Positions 1 through 11,336 of a DNA stretch of 64,000 nt are shown here, piece after piece (positions within the stretch are counted from its first letter, which is position 1; each line of letters starts with the position of its first letter). The position numbers were made by a program, and so were the translations under genes. The DNA is from JALYZC01 sp963725645 (GTDB taxonomy: Bacteria > Actinomycetota > Thermoleophilia > Solirubrobacterales > Solirubrobacteraceae): the NCBI GenBank assembly GCA_963725645.1, contig CAVRZD010000006.1, positions 1-64,000 on the forward strand. The letters are read 5' to 3'. The notes under the pieces are model-generated. The model made no database searches, was not told the DNA's origin, and was given only the letters and a program-made list of their open reading frames with translations.

Positions 1-855
1 AGCAGGCAGGTCGCGCGGGCGAACGCCGCCTCGACCTCGTCGGCATCGACGAACCCCGGCGCGTCGACGACGTCCTCGAGGCCGAGGCGCGCGATCTCGG
101 CGAGCACCGCCGGGCGCTCGGGCCCGTCGCCGAGGATCAGGCCCTGCAGCTCGGGGAGCGTTCGGCGCGCCTCGGCCACGGCCGCCGGGACCAGCTCCGG
201 CCGCTTCTCGCGGATGTGGCGTCCGGCGAAGACGGCGAGCGGCGGGGCCGGCGGGTCGAGGCGGGCGTGCCCGTCGGTCGGACCGGCGTACAGGCCCGCG
301 AGTCGCACGGGCTCGGAGCGCAGCCCCTCGGCGCGCAGGCGCTCCGCGTGCAGGTCGGAGAACGCGAAGGCCAGCGGCGTGAGCCGGACGCAGGCGCGCT
401 GCACGGCGTGCCCGACGCGCCCGCCGGCCGATCCGAGGTAGGAGCGCCAGTACGCCGCGCTCCAGATCTCGAACCAGTCGATGCCGACGAGCGTCGGCCG
501 GCCGGCGAGCGCCGCGCGCGCGCCCGAGCAGCGAGAAGAACGGGAACGCGCACGAGTGCACCACGTCGTAGTCGCGCCGGTGGCGCGTGAGGTGCGCGAA
601 CACGCCGAGCCCGAACCGCAGCGGTGGCCCGATGCTGCGGCGGCCGTCCTCGGTGTAGAGCGGGCCGCCGGGCGACACGCCGACGACCCGCACGCCGGGT
701 AGCTCGGGCGGCTCGTCCGGCGGCCACTGCCGGCGGGTCAGATAGGTCACCTCGTGACCAGCCGCGACGAGCTCGGCGGCGAGGTTGCGATACCAGCGCT
801 CCGCCCCTCCGACGGTGTACGGGAACAGGCAGTCGTAGACGAGGCAGATCCGCAT
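1..855 (-). CDS. GT4 glycosyltransferase, cut by window edge, one frameshift
   Basis: Likely transfers a sugar from a nucleotide donor during surface-polysaccharide assembly in the cytoplasm. The start ATG at 853-855 opens MRICLVYDCLFPYTVGGAER, the typical GT4 N-terminus with a glycine-rich donor-side loop. Around 515-525 one extra base shifts the frame. The second frame continues with a WFEIW segment, the GRHIREKR motif that often begins the second Rossmann domain, and ILGDGPER. The C-terminal part, including the usual EX7E motif, lies beyond base 1. It is divergent from the GT2 gene at 986. Family is clear; the sugar specificity is unknown. Confidence 0.8.
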   Translation of the reverse strand, partial: MRICLVYDCLFPYTVGGAERWYRNLAAELVAAGHEVTYLTRRQWPPDEPPELPGVRVVGVSPGGPLYTEDGRRSIGPPLRFGLGVFAHLTRHRRDYDVVHSCAFPFFSLLGRARGARRPADARRHRLVRDLERGVLALLPRIGRRARRARRAARLRPAHAAGLRVLRPARGAPARRGAALRARATRGPVRRSDRRARPPRPAGPAARRLRRTPHPREAAGAGPGGRGRGAPNAPRAAGPDPRRRARAPGGARRDRAPRPRGRRRRAGVRRCRRGRGGVRPRDLPA

Positions 856-985
856 CGGGCCGCCGCAGGTTCGCACACGCGTTCGCTACCATCGGCGCGC
901 CACGCGCGGCCGCGCGGCTCTTGGCCGCGACTTCCATCGCCGGCGTGCGTTGGAATGTGGCAGGGAACCCCCCGCGGCTGCTGCC

Positions 986-2180
986 ATGAGCACGCTCCAG
1001 CAGACACCTGCCTCGCCCGGCCTCCGGGCGCCCGCACCCGACGGCGTCCGCGTGTCGGTCGTGATCCCGTGCCTCAACGAGGCCGAGAACATCGAGCAGT
1101 GCGTCGCCGCCGCCCGCGAGGCACTCGAGACGGCTGGCCTCGACGGCGAGGTGATCGTCGCCGACAACGGCTCCGAGGACGACAGCGCCGAGCTCGCCGC
1201 GCGCGGCCGGCGCCCGCGTCGTGCACGAGCCGCGGCGCGGCTACGGCAGCGCCTACCTCGCCGGCTTCGCCGCCGCGCAGCGGCGAGTACATCGTGATGG
1301 CCGACGCCGACCTCACCTACGACTTCAACGACGATCCCGCGCTTCGTCGCGCGAGCTGCGAGGACGGCGCCGACCTCGTGATCGGCGACCGGATGGACAA
1401 CATCCAGCCGGGCGCGATGCCGTGGCTGCACCGCTACGTCGGCAACCCGGTCCTGACCGGCGTGCTCAACCTCTTCTTCCGCACCGGCGTCAACGACGCC
1501 CACTGCGGCATGCGCGCGCTGCGCCGCGACGTGCTCCCGCGCGCTCGACCTGCGCACGACCGGGATGGAGTTCGCCTCCGAGATGGTGATCCGGGCGGCG
1601 AAGGAGAACCTCGACATCCGCCAGTTCCCGATCGAGTACCACCCGCGCGGCGGCGAGTCCAAGCTCGTCGAGCTTCCGCGACGGCTGGCGCCACCTGCGC
1701 TTCCTGCTCGTGCACAGCCCGACCCACCTGTTCGTGATCCCGGGCGCGGTGATGGCCGCGCTCGGCGCGCTCGTCGTCGCTGACGGTGCTCGCGCAGCGT
1801 CGAGCCTGCTCGGCCGCGAGTGGGACCTGCACGCGATGATCGCCGGCGCGCTGCTGATGATCGTCGGCGACGCAGGTCGCTCGCGCTCGGCCTCTGCGCC
1901 CACGCCTACGGCACGTACTTCATGGGCGAGCGGGACCCGTGGTTCGACCGCATGCGCGCGCGCTTCCGGCTCGAGCACGGCCTCGCGCTCGGCGGCGCGT
2001 TCGATCGCTGGCCGGGGATCGTGTCGCGGCGGTGATCGTCGGTCATGGATCGACCGCGGCTTCGGCGCGCTCTCCGAGGAGCGCCTCGCGGTCCTCGCGG
2101 CGACGCTGATGATCGTCGGCATCCAGATCTTCTTCTCGTCCTTCCTGCTCTCCATCCTCGGCCTGCGCCGCCGCCGCTAA
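986..2180 (+). CDS. GT2 glycosyltransferase with C-terminal membrane segments, several frameshifts
   Basis: Resembles polyprenyl-phosphate sugar transferases of the DPM/GtrB type, which make lipid-linked sugars at the inner face of the membrane. The start at ATG 986 gives RVSVVIPCLNEAENIEQCV and VIVADNGSEDDS. Shifted frames then supply HEPRRGYGSAYLAGFAAA, the metal-binding MADADLTYDF (DAD motif), VIGDRM, and NDAHCGMRAL with MEFASEMV. The tail carries hydrophobic stretches (LFVIPGAVMAALGALVV and TLMIVGIQIFFSSFLLSILG). About six single-base shifts are needed, near 1205, 1277, 1545, 1675, 1880 and 2025. All conserved motifs survive, so sequence error is more likely than decay. Confidence 0.8.
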
Positions 2181-2375
2181 CCCCCGCGCGCGAGCCCGGG
2201 CGTCCTCCAGGTGGTTCCTCCGGTGAGTCCGTGCGCGGTTGGACGCGCTTCGGGGACCGGTACTCAAGGACGCAGGGAGGGTGCAATGGCAGCGCCATTG
2301 CCCCGACCGAGGACGCCGCGGAGCGGTCATCCGAAGCCGTCCAACCGGGTGCGGACTTGCTGGAGGGGCCACTAG

Positions 2376-4785
2376 ATGGCCATCGCGTGGCTGGTGTTCC
2401 CGCTCGTCCTGCTGGCCGTGAGCGTCGGCTGCGGTCTGCTGGTCGAGAGGATCGCCGGCTGGCGGCTGCCGGGCGCGCTGCTCCCGTCGGTCGGGCTCGG
2501 CCTGGTGATCGTCGTGGCGGAGCTGGCGACCGACAACCGGTCCACCGTGTGGCTCGCAACGCCCGTCGTGGTGGTGCTGGCCGTGGCGGGACTCGCGCTG
2601 TCGCTCCCCCGCGCGCGGGCGCTCCGGCCGGACGGGTGGACGGCCGCTGCAGCGCTCGGCGCCTTCCTCGCGCTGGCAGCTCCGGTCGTCCTCTCCGGCA
2701 AGGCAACGTTCCTCGGGTACTTCGTCGACAACGACACGGCCGTCCACCTCGCGCTGATCGACCAGCTCTTCGACCACGCTCGATCGCTGGCGGGCGTGCC
2801 GGCCAGCTCGGGGTCCTACATCGTCGGCGGGTATCTCGCCGCGAACTACCCGCTCGGTGCTCACGCCGGCCTGGGCGTCCTGCGCCCGCTCGTCGGCCAG
2901 GACGTGGCCTGGGTCTACCAGCCCTACCTCGCCGCGCTGCTGGCGCTCGGCGTCGCCGCGCTCTACGAGCTCGTGGGACCGGTCGTTCGCTCGCCGGCCC
3001 TTCGGGCCACGTGCGCCTTCGCCGCCGGGCAGGCCGCCCTTGTCTACGCCTTCTACGCCCAGGGGAGCATCAAGGAGGTCGGGACCGTCTGGATCCTCGC
3101 CGTGGTGGTCGCCCTGGCCTTCGCCACGCTGCGCGAGCGGCCTGGCATTCGCCGAATCGTGCCGCTCGCCGTGGCCGCGGCTGCCGCGCTGGACGTGCTC
3201 AACCTGGCGATCGCCCCGTGGCTGGCGCCACCCCTCGCCGCCTTCGGCCTGGGGCTGATCTGGCTGCGCCGTCGCGACGGCGTGCGCGCCTGGCTGGCGC
3301 CGCTGGCGGTGTTGGGGGGCGCCGCCGCGGTGCTCGCCTACCCGGCCGTCAAGGGCGCGAGCACCTTCTCGCAGGTCGCGGGCGCCCTCGCCTCCGCGTC
3401 GGCCGACCTCGGCAACCTCGTCGCTCCGCTCCAGTGGTGGCAGATCGTGGGCATCTGGCCGAGCGGCGACTTCCGCTTCCCGCCCTACTCGCACCAGCAG
3501 GTGACCTTCGCGCTGCTCGGCGTGGCGCTGGCCTCGGGCGGCCTCGGCGTCGTGTGGATGGTGCGGCGCCGGGCGCTGGCGCCACTGCTCTTCGTCGCCA
3601 CCGCGGTGGTGGCGGCGTTCTACGCTCACAGGCAGGGCTCGCCCTATGTGACCGCCAAGGCGATGATGGTCTCGACGTCCGGTATCGCCCTGGCCGCGAT
3701 GCTCGGCGCGGCCGCGCTGTGGGACGCGGGCCGGCGCCTGGAGGGGTGGCTGCTGGCGGCGGTGATCACCGGCGGCATCCTGTGGACGAACGGACTCGCG
3801 TATCACGACGCCAACCTCGCGCCGCGGGATCGCCTCGCGGAGCTCGCCTCGATCGACGCCCGCTACGCCGGGCGCGGGCCGACGCTCTACAACCAGGTCG
3901 ACAGTCTCGTGTTCCACTTCCTGCGCCGCGCCGCCGGGCAGATGCCCGGGTCCGGGCCCCCCGATCGAGCTGCGTCCGGGCGTGGCGCAGCGGTCGCTGG
4001 CGCTCGGGAAGTACCCCTTCGACGTCAACGACTTCTCGCTGCGCTACGTGGAGTCGTTCCCGCTCATCGTCCTCGGGCGCTCGCCGCTGACCTCGCGGCC
4101 GCCGGCCAACTACCGGCTGGCCCGGCGCGGCGCCTACTACGAGGTCTGGCAGCGCGGCGGCGCCCCCGACGTGCTGGAGCACATTCCGTTCGGTGAGACG
4201 GCCGCCGGCTACCGCTACCCGACGATCCAGGCCGGCGGCGCGGCGAGCTGCAGCGTCCTCGCCGGCGCGGCCCAGCGAGCGCAGCGCAGCGGCGCCCGCC
4301 TGGCCTACGTGGAGCGCGAGGCGCTTCCCGTGTTCGTCCCTGGCCGGGGCAAGCGTCCGCCGGACTGGGGCCTGGTGTTCGGCGATCCCTACTCGCTCTA
4401 TCCGCGCGGCCCGGGCGGCGCCGCGACCGGGCGTGTGACCGTGCCGCGCGCCGGCCGCTACACGGTGTGGGCGGAGGGGTCGTTCGACCGGGCCTACCCG
4501 ATCTGGATCGACGGGCGGCGGGTCGGCGAGGCCGGGCCGCGCCAGCTCGGGCCGCCCGCGCAGTTCGTCCGCGCCGGCGAGGTGACGCTGCGGGCCGGGA
4601 GCCTGCCGGTACGGCTGGTGCGCCCGGGCGACAACCTCGCGCCCGGCGACGGCGGTACCCAGCGCCAGCTCGGCCCGGTGTTCCTGCAGCCCTCCGCCGA
4701 CGATCGTGCCGTGCGCACCACCGCGCCGCGCGACTACCGCACGCTGTGCGGCCGGCGCCTGGACTGGGTCGAGATCGTTCGCTGA
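2376..4785 (+). CDS. large polytopic membrane protein of the polysaccharide locus, one frameshift
   Basis: About 800 residues. The N-terminal 510 or so form many hydrophobic segments, beginning MAIAWLVFPLVLLAVSVGCG, as in lipid-linked-sugar (GT-C-like) glycosyltransferases. The remaining 290 residues are a mostly soluble domain ending LDWVEIVR. A Shine-Dalgarno-like TGGAGGGG at 2361-2368 supports the ATG at 2376. One extra base in the GC-rich run near 3945-3965 breaks the frame; the second part runs on to the stop at 4785. The next gene follows after 9 bases, so they are probably co-transcribed. I do not recognise a specific family, and the GT-C assignment is inference from topology and context. 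Confidence 0.65.
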
Positions 4786-4794
4786 GGGGGCCCG

Positions 4795-6293
4795 GTGACG
4801 TTCGCCTCCCGATCGCGCGCGGTGTCGGACGCCGCTCGCCGGCGCCAGCGGCTCGACGACCCCGCCGAGCGCTGGACCCTCGTCGCGCTGCTGGTCCTGC
4901 TCGCCGCCGCGGTCGGCCTGCGCGTGTGGTTCCTCGCCGCCTACCGGCCGACGCTGCTGGGGTTACGGCGACTCCTACTCGTATCTGCTCTCGGCGGCGC
5001 AGGACCTGTTCCGCGACGCGCAGCGGCCGGCCGGCTATCCGTTGTTCCTGCGCCTGGCGTCCGACGTGACCGACCGGCTGACGGCGGTGATCGCGCTCCA
5101 GCACGCCTTGGGGCTCGCGACCGGCGTGCTGCTGTGGCGCGCGGTGCGCCGGGTGGGCGGCCCGCCGTGGCTGGGACTCGTGCCGGCGGCGGTCGTGTTC
5201 TTCGGCGGCACCGAGCTGTTCCTCGAGCACGCGGTCGTCACCGAGGCGCTGTTCACGTTCCTCCAGGCCTGCGTGCTGTACGCCGCGGTCCGCGCGATGT
5301 CGTCGGGGAACGTGGCGTGGCCGCTGCTCGCCGGGGCGATCGCCGCCGCCGACGTCGCCGTGCGCACCGTGGCGATCTCGACGGTCGTCCTGCTCGTCGT
5401 CTTGCTGCTCGTCGCTCCGCCGGGATCGTGGCGGCGCCGCGCGACGCCATGCCGGTCTGGCCGCGCTGGCATGCGCAGTGGTGCTCGGCGCCTACGTCGT
5501 CGCCCAGCACGATTCCACCGGGTACACCGGCCTGAACCGTGCCGGGGCGTGGCCGCTGTACGGCAGCATCGCCACGTTCGCCGACTGCTCGAAGTTCACT
5601 CCGCCGAAGGGCACCGCGCTCCTGTGCCTGACCGATCCCGTCAGCAAGCGCAAGCCGCCCAACTTCTTCGTGTTCGGCGGGAGCTACTCCCCCGCCATAC
5701 GGGCGTTCGGCTCCCCTCAGACCGCCTCGCAGGCCGACAACGACCGGATCGCTCGGTTCAACCGGGCGGTGATCGTGCACCAGCCCTTCGACTACGCCTC
5801 CGCCATCCTCACGCGCCTGGAGAGCTACGTCTTCCCGAGCTTCAGCGGCGGGGGGCTGACGCCCGAGGCCCTGCGCCTCACGCTGATGGACCGCGCCGAG
5901 GAGCGGACCGTCCAGCCGGCGGTCACGCTGGCGTTCCCGCACACGAACGGCTACGTCCGCCATCAGGGCGCGATCGACGCGTTGACCGAGTACGAGCGCG
6001 AGACGCGGATCTCGGGCGTCCCGATGATCCTCCTTCTCCTGCTTGCCGTCGCCGCGCCCTTCCTGCTCTTCGCACGGTCCGAGCGCGCCGCCGCGGCGCT
6101 GTTCACCCTCACCGCGCTGCTGTCGATCACCGCCGCCGTCGCCGGGATCAGCTACGACCCCCGTTTCGCGGCGCCGACCTTCGGCCCGCTGGCGGCGGCC
6201 GCCGCGCTGGGCGGCTGGGCACTGTTCGTCCGCCTCCGGTCGCTGGTCGGCGGGGCAAGCCGCCATGCGATGACCGCGCCCGCCCGGCGCTAG
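4795..6293 (+). CDS. membrane glycosyltransferase-like protein (GT39/ArnT-like topology), two frameshifts
   Basis: GTG start at 4795, 9 bases after the upstream stop. After a short cytoplasmic N-terminus come a first membrane helix (TLVALLVLLAAAVGLRVWFL), then, past a one-base shift near 4965, YGDSYSYLLSAAQDLF. That acidic motif in the first extracytoplasmic loop resembles the catalytic region of GT39-type enzymes using polyprenyl-phosphate sugars. A second shift lies near 5445. Further hydrophobic helices end near 6240. The protein is about 500 residues once repaired. Its job is probably to add a sugar outside the membrane, but the substrate is unknown. Confidence 0.65.
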
Positions 6294-6303
6294 CCTGACG
6301 CCC

Positions 6304-9300
6304 GTGCACGTCTGCACCATCATCGCCTGCAACTACGTCGCCTACGCGCGCGTGCTCGCCGAGACCTTCCGCGCGCATCACCCCGACGGGACGTGCTGGG
6401 TGCTCGTGATCGACGCGCTCGATGGGCGCATCGACCCGGCCGCCGAGCCGTTCGAGGTCGTCACGCCCGCCGACCTCCGGATCGAGCGCTTCGAGCAGAT
6501 GGCGGCCCTGTACTCCGTGCTCGAGCTGTCCACCGCGGTCAAGCCGTGGCTGTTGCGCCACCTGCTCAACGAGCGCGGGGTCGAGCGGATCACCTACCTC
6601 GACCCGGACATCGAGGTGCGCGACTCGCTCGAGGAGGTGGACGCGCTGCTGCGCGAGCACCACCTGGTCCTCAATCCCCATCTGACCTCGCCGATGCCGC
6701 GCGACGGCGCCAAGCCGAGCGAGTCCGACATCCTGATCGCGGGCTCCTTCAACCTCGGCTTCGTCGGGCTGGCCGCCGGACGAGGACACCGATTTCCTGC
6801 TCGACTGGTGGGCGGAGCGGCTGGAGACCGACTGCCGCGTCGACCCCGAGCGCGGCTACTTCGTCGACCAGCGCTGGATGGACTTCGCCCCCGGCCTCGT
6901 GCCCTCGCTCGAGGTCCTGCGCGACCCGGGCTACAACGTCGCCTACTGGAACCTGCCCGGCCGCGCGCTGGGCGCGCCGGCGACGGCTCGTACACCGCCG
7001 GCGGCCGGCCGCTGCGCTTCATGCACTACAGCGGCTTCGACCCGGCCACGCCGGACGTGCTGTCCAAGCACCAGACCCGCGTGCGCGTGGCCGACGACCC
7101 CGTGCTGGCCGGAGCTGTGCCGCGGTTACGCGCAGCGCTTGCGCGCCGCCGGGCACGACGAGGCGCGCGCGTGGGCCTACACGTACGACGTCGCTGCCCG
7201 ACGGCACGCGGATCGACGAGCACATGCGCGCGGTCTACCGGGAGGCGGTCCAGGAGGAGGGGCGCTGCCGCGTTCGGTCTTCACCGAGGAGGGCGACGGC
7301 CGAGTTCGAGGCCTACCTGCGCGGGCCGGCGGCGACGGCGGGCGACACGGCGTCACGCGCTACCTGGCCGCGGTGCGCGAGGCGCGGGCCGAGCTGCGCG
7401 ACGCCTTCCCGTCATTGGACGGGCGGCCGCGCGCTCGAGCTGGCCGGCTGGGCCGACGCCTTCGGCCGCCACGAGGTGCCCAACCCGACAGTTCCTGTTC
7501 CCGGATCGAGGCCGGCGCGGCGGTCACCAACGGCGCGGCCCCGCGCGCTGGCGGGGGTCAACGTCGCCGGCTACTTCTCCTCGGTGCTCGGCGTGGGCGA
7601 GGCGGCGCGCCAGGTGATCGGCGCGCTGGGCGCGGCCGGCCTCGAGGTCGCGCCGGTCGCGGGTCGCGCGAGCAGGGCGATGCGGGCAATCGCGTGGACC
7701 CCGAGCTGGCCGTGCCCGACGGCGAGCCGCGCTTCCCCGTGAACCTCGTCTGCGTCAACGCCGACATGCTGCCCGTGTTCGCCGACGACGTCGGCCCGGC
7801 GTTCTTCGAGGGCCGCTACACGATCGGCCTGTGGTGGTGGGAGGTGTCCGCCTTCCCCGAGCGCTGGCTCGGCGTCGTTCGACCACGTCGACGAGGTGTG
7901 GGCCGGCTCGCGGCACGTCGTCGACGCGCTGGCGGCGGTCGCGCCGGTGCCGGTCGTGCACGTCGACGGTGCCGGTGACCGTGCCGCCGTTCGCGCCGCG
8001 CTCGCGCGCCGAGCTCGGGCCTGCCCGGAGGACTTCCTGTTCCTGTTCTCCTTCGACCACAACAGCGTGTTCGCGCGCAAGAACCCGCTCGGGCTGATCG
8101 ACGCCTTCACGGCGCGCGTTCGAGCCGGGCGAGGGCGCCTCCCTGGCGATCAAGGCCATCAACGGCGAGCAGCACCCGGAGCACCACCGGCGCTGGTCGA
8201 GGTGGCCGGCGAGCATCCCGACGTGCACCTGATCGACCGCTACGTCTCCCGCGCGGACAAGGACGCGATGATCGACGCGTGCGACGTGTACGTCTCGCTG
8301 CACCGCGCCGAGGGGTTCGGCTTCCCGCTGGCCGAGGCGATGTGGCTCGGCAAGCCGGTGATCGCCACCGGCTACTCGGGCAACCTCGACTTCATGACGC
8401 GCGCAGAACTCGTGGCTCGTGGACCACGAGCTGGTGCCGATCGGCGAGGGCGCCGACCCCTATCCGCCGGCGGGCGAGTGGGCCGAGCCCGACCTCGACC
8501 ACGCGGCCGCGCTGATGCGCGAGGCGTTCGCCGACCCCGAGGCGGCGCGGGGGCGCGGCGAGCGCGGGCAGGCCGACGTGCGCGACGCGCTACTCCCCGG
8601 AGGCCGCCGGCGGGCGATGGCCGAGCGCCTCGCGCACCTGCCGCGGCTCGGCGGCGGGCTCTCGCCGCGCGGCGCGGCCCGCGCCGAGGGCTACGCCGCG
8701 CAGATCGCCCGGCGTGTGCGCTCCGGCCCCGTGCCGCCGCGCGAGCCGCGCTTCGGACGCTCGCAGCGCTTCGCCCGCCGGACGCTGTTGCGTTTGATCA
8801 AGCCATTCACCGCACATCAGAAGATGGTGGACGAGGACCTGCTGCGCTACGGCGTGTCCGCGCATGCGCGGCTCGACGACCTCGCCGGCCAGGTCGACGT
8901 GCTCCGCGGGCAGCTCGACCTGTTCGGCGCCCAGCTCGACCAGGGCTCGCGGTTCATGGCGTCGTTCGGCCTCGGCGGCGCGCGGCCGGAGACGATCGAG
9001 CGGGCGCACGACGGGCTCCCGGTCGCGCCGGAGGAACCCTGGAGCCACGCCTACAACGACGCCCATCGCGACTTCGTCGCCCGCGTGCTCGACGACCCGC
9101 GGGTGCTCGCGCGCTTCCGTCGCGGCGAGCGGCTCGACGCGGGGTACGGCATCGGCTTCGACGAGCGCGTGGTCGAGCTGCCCTGGCTGTTCACGCGCGA
9201 TCTCTCGGGGCGGGTGCTCGACGCGGGGTCCACGCTCAACCATCCCCACGTGCTCGCTCGCCTGCTGCCGCGGGTGGACGATGTGGCCGTGGTGACGCTC

Positions 9301-9801
9301 GCGCCCGAGGCCGAGGCGCATCCCTACCTCGGCGTCTCCTACATGTACGCCGACCTGCGCGACCTGCCGCTGCGCGACGGCTCCTACGAGCACGTCGTGT
9401 CGCTGTCCACGCTCGAGCACGTCGGCATGGACACGACGCACTTCGGCGCGGTGACCGAGCGAGCGGAGGATCCCGATGCGGAGCTCGCTCACGCGCTCGA
9501 CGAGCTGCGGCGCGTGCTGGCGCCGAGCGGCAGCCTGCTGCTGACGGTGCCCTGCGGCGCGTCGGAGGACTTCGGCTGGCTGCGCGTGTTCTCGCCGCCG
9601 GAGCTCGAACGCGCACTGCACGCGTTCGGCCCGGCCGACGCCCGCATCTCCTACTACGCCTACGACGCCGGCGGCTGGCAGGTCGCCGACGCGGCGGCCG
9701 CGGCGCAGGCGCGCTACCGCGATCCCTTCACGCAGCCGGTGGGGGAGGATCGCGCCGTCGCGGCGCGCGCCGTGGCGTGTGTCGAGCTGCGGACCGCGTA
9801 G
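6304..9801 (+). CDS. giant three-domain protein: GT-A-like transferase, GT4, class I methyltransferase; many frameshifts in first 2.1 kb
   Basis: About 1160 residues once repaired, from GTG 6304. Domain 1 (about 1-330) opens HVCTIIACNYVAYARVLAET and has YLDPDIEVRDSL, a DXD-like metal site. Domain 2 (about 400-790) is GT4-like: NVAGYFSSVLGVGEAARQ, FSFDHNSVFARKNPLG, then CDVYVSLHRAEGFGFPLAEA with the EX7E pair. Domain 3 (about 880-1165) is a SAM methyltransferase: GRVLDAGSTLNHPHVLAR, YADLRDLPLRDGSYEHVVSL and a later LLLTVP strand. Roughly twenty single-base shifts lie between 6770 and 8420; from 8419 to the stop the frame is clean. The next gene starts 15 bases later. The combination suggests one protein that extends and methyl-caps a glycan; that role is inference. 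Confidence 0.8.
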
Positions 9802-9815
9802 GAGTCGCCCGGCCC

Positions 9816-11336
9816 GTGCCCGCGCTGCTCGACCGTCTGGCCGCCCGCCGCCGCGCCGCGCGCGACCGCGACCGCTACTCGGCGTTCATCGAGGGGGTGG
9901 AGCCGGACCTGGCCGCGCGCCCGCGCGTCCACCGGTTCGCCGCGCCGCCGGTCGTCGGCGACGCCGGACTGCTGGCCGAGCCGATCGCGGTCTGCGTCGA
10001 GCCGTCGGAAGCCGGGGATGTGACGATCACGCGCGCGGCGCTCGAGCGCCAGACGGTCGCGCCGGCCGCGGTCGCGGAGGGCTCGCCGGCGGACGTGTTG
10101 CACGAACTGCGCATCGAGCGGGTGCTCCTCGTGGCCGCCGGCGACAGGCTCGCGCCGCGTGCACTCGAGCGTCTCGGACAGGCGGCCACGCTGGCGCCGG
10201 ACGCGGTCCTGATCACGTGCGACGAGGATCGGCTCGACGGCGATGGCGAGCGCCGCGACCCGGTGATCCGCCCCGGCCCCTCGCCCGACGCGCTGGCCGA
10301 GCGCGACGTCGCGGGGAGCGCGTTCGTCGTGGCCCGGGAGGCCGCGCTCGCCGCGGATGCCGGGGGCGACCGCCGCGCGCTGGCCGGCGCGCTTGCCGGG
10401 GGCGACGGCGCCGGGCAGGCTCACGTGCCGCTGGTCCTGCGTCACGCGGCGCGCCCCCCGGCCCTGGCGGCGCCGGTTCCCGCCCGGCCGGCACTGCGCG
10501 GCGAGCCGACCGTCGAGGTGATCGTGTGCTTCCGCGACCGTCCCGATCTGCTCCGCAGGTCCGTGGGCTCCCTGCTCGACGTCACCGACTGGGAGCGCCT
10601 GCGGGTCCGGCTCGTGGACAACGGGAGCGAGAGCCCGGCGACCGCGCGGCTCGTGGAGGAGCTCGCGAGCGACGAGCGGGTTGCCGCGACGAGCGACCCG
10701 CGCGCCTTCGACTTCGGGGCGCTCAACAACGCCGCCGCGTCCGGGTCGGACGCCGACGCGCTCGTGTTCCTCAACAACGACACCGAGGTGATCGAGCCTG
10801 AGTGGCTCGAGGTGCTGCTCGAGCACGCGCTGCGGCCCGAGGTCGGCGCGGTCGCGCCGCTGCTCGTGCGCCCCGACGGGCGCGTCCAGCACGCCGGCGC
10901 CGCGCTCGGCCTGCACGGCTACGCCGGCCACCCGTTCGCGGGCCTGCGGCCCGATCATCCGACGCCGTTCGGCACGGCCGCCGACGGCACGCGCAATTGG
11001 CTCGCCGTCACGGCCGCGTGCCTGGTGATCGAACGGGCGAAGTTCGCGGCGGTCGGCGGGTTCGACGAGGGCTTCACCGTCGCCGGCCAGGACGTGGACC
11101 TGGGGCTGCGCCTGACGGCGTCCGGCCGGCGGTCGCTGTGCGTGACGCACGCCCGCGTCGTGCACGACGAGTCGGCTTCGCGCGACCCGGAGGACATCCC
11201 GGAGGGCGACTTCGCGCGCTCGCGCGAGCGCTACGGGGCCTTCCGCACCGCCGGCGACCCCTTCTACAGCCCGGCGCTGACCCTGGCCGCGACCGACTGC
11301 GCGCTGCGCTCGCCCGACGTGGAGGGGGCCGCGTGA
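9816..11336 (+). CDS. GT2 glycosyltransferase, 506 aa
   Basis: Intact gene from GTG 9816. The first 220 residues look like a degenerate GT2-like or accessory domain. The catalytic GT2 domain follows: EVIVCFRDRPDLLRRSVGSL, VRLVDNGSESPAT, FLNNDTEVIEPEW (the NND motif that replaces DXD in rhamnosyl- and related transferases) and VGGFDEGFTVAGQDVDLGLR. This pattern matches O-antigen rhamnosyltransferase-like GT2 proteins. The stop overlaps the GTG of the next gene, so translation is coupled. The reading frame stays open upstream to 7896, but that part belongs to the preceding gene in another frame. Confidence 0.88.
   Translation: MPALLDRLAARRRAARDRDRYSAFIEGVEPDLAARPRVHRFAAPPVVGDAGLLAEPIAVCVEPSEAGDVTITRAALERQTVAPAAVAEGSPADVLHELRIERVLLVAAGDRLAPRALERLGQAATLAPDAVLITCDEDRLDGDGERRDPVIRPGPSPDALAERDVAGSAFVVAREAALAADAGGDRRALAGALAGGDGAGQAHVPLVLRHAARPPALAAPVPARPALRGEPTVEVIVCFRDRPDLLRRSVGSLLDVTDWERLRVRLVDNGSESPATARLVEELASDERVAATSDPRAFDFGALNNAAASGSDADALVFLNNDTEVIEPEWLEVLLEHALRPEVGAVAPLLVRPDGRVQHAGAALGLHGYAGHPFAGLRPDHPTPFGTAADGTRNWLAVTAACLVIERAKFAAVGGFDEGFTVAGQDVDLGLRLTASGRRSLCVTHARVVHDESASRDPEDIPEGDFARSRERYGAFRTAGDPFYSPALTLAATDCALRSPDVEGAA

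Noticed and set aside
1..8420. Programmed ribosomal frameshifting as the cause of the many shifts
   Set aside because: There are too many sites, both directions occur, and no common slippery sequence or stimulator is seen. Sequence error explains it better.
7896..9815. Upstream extension of the GT2 gene at 9816
   Set aside because: The frame is open only by composition. The sequence here is the frameshifted three-domain gene, read in other frames with conserved motifs.
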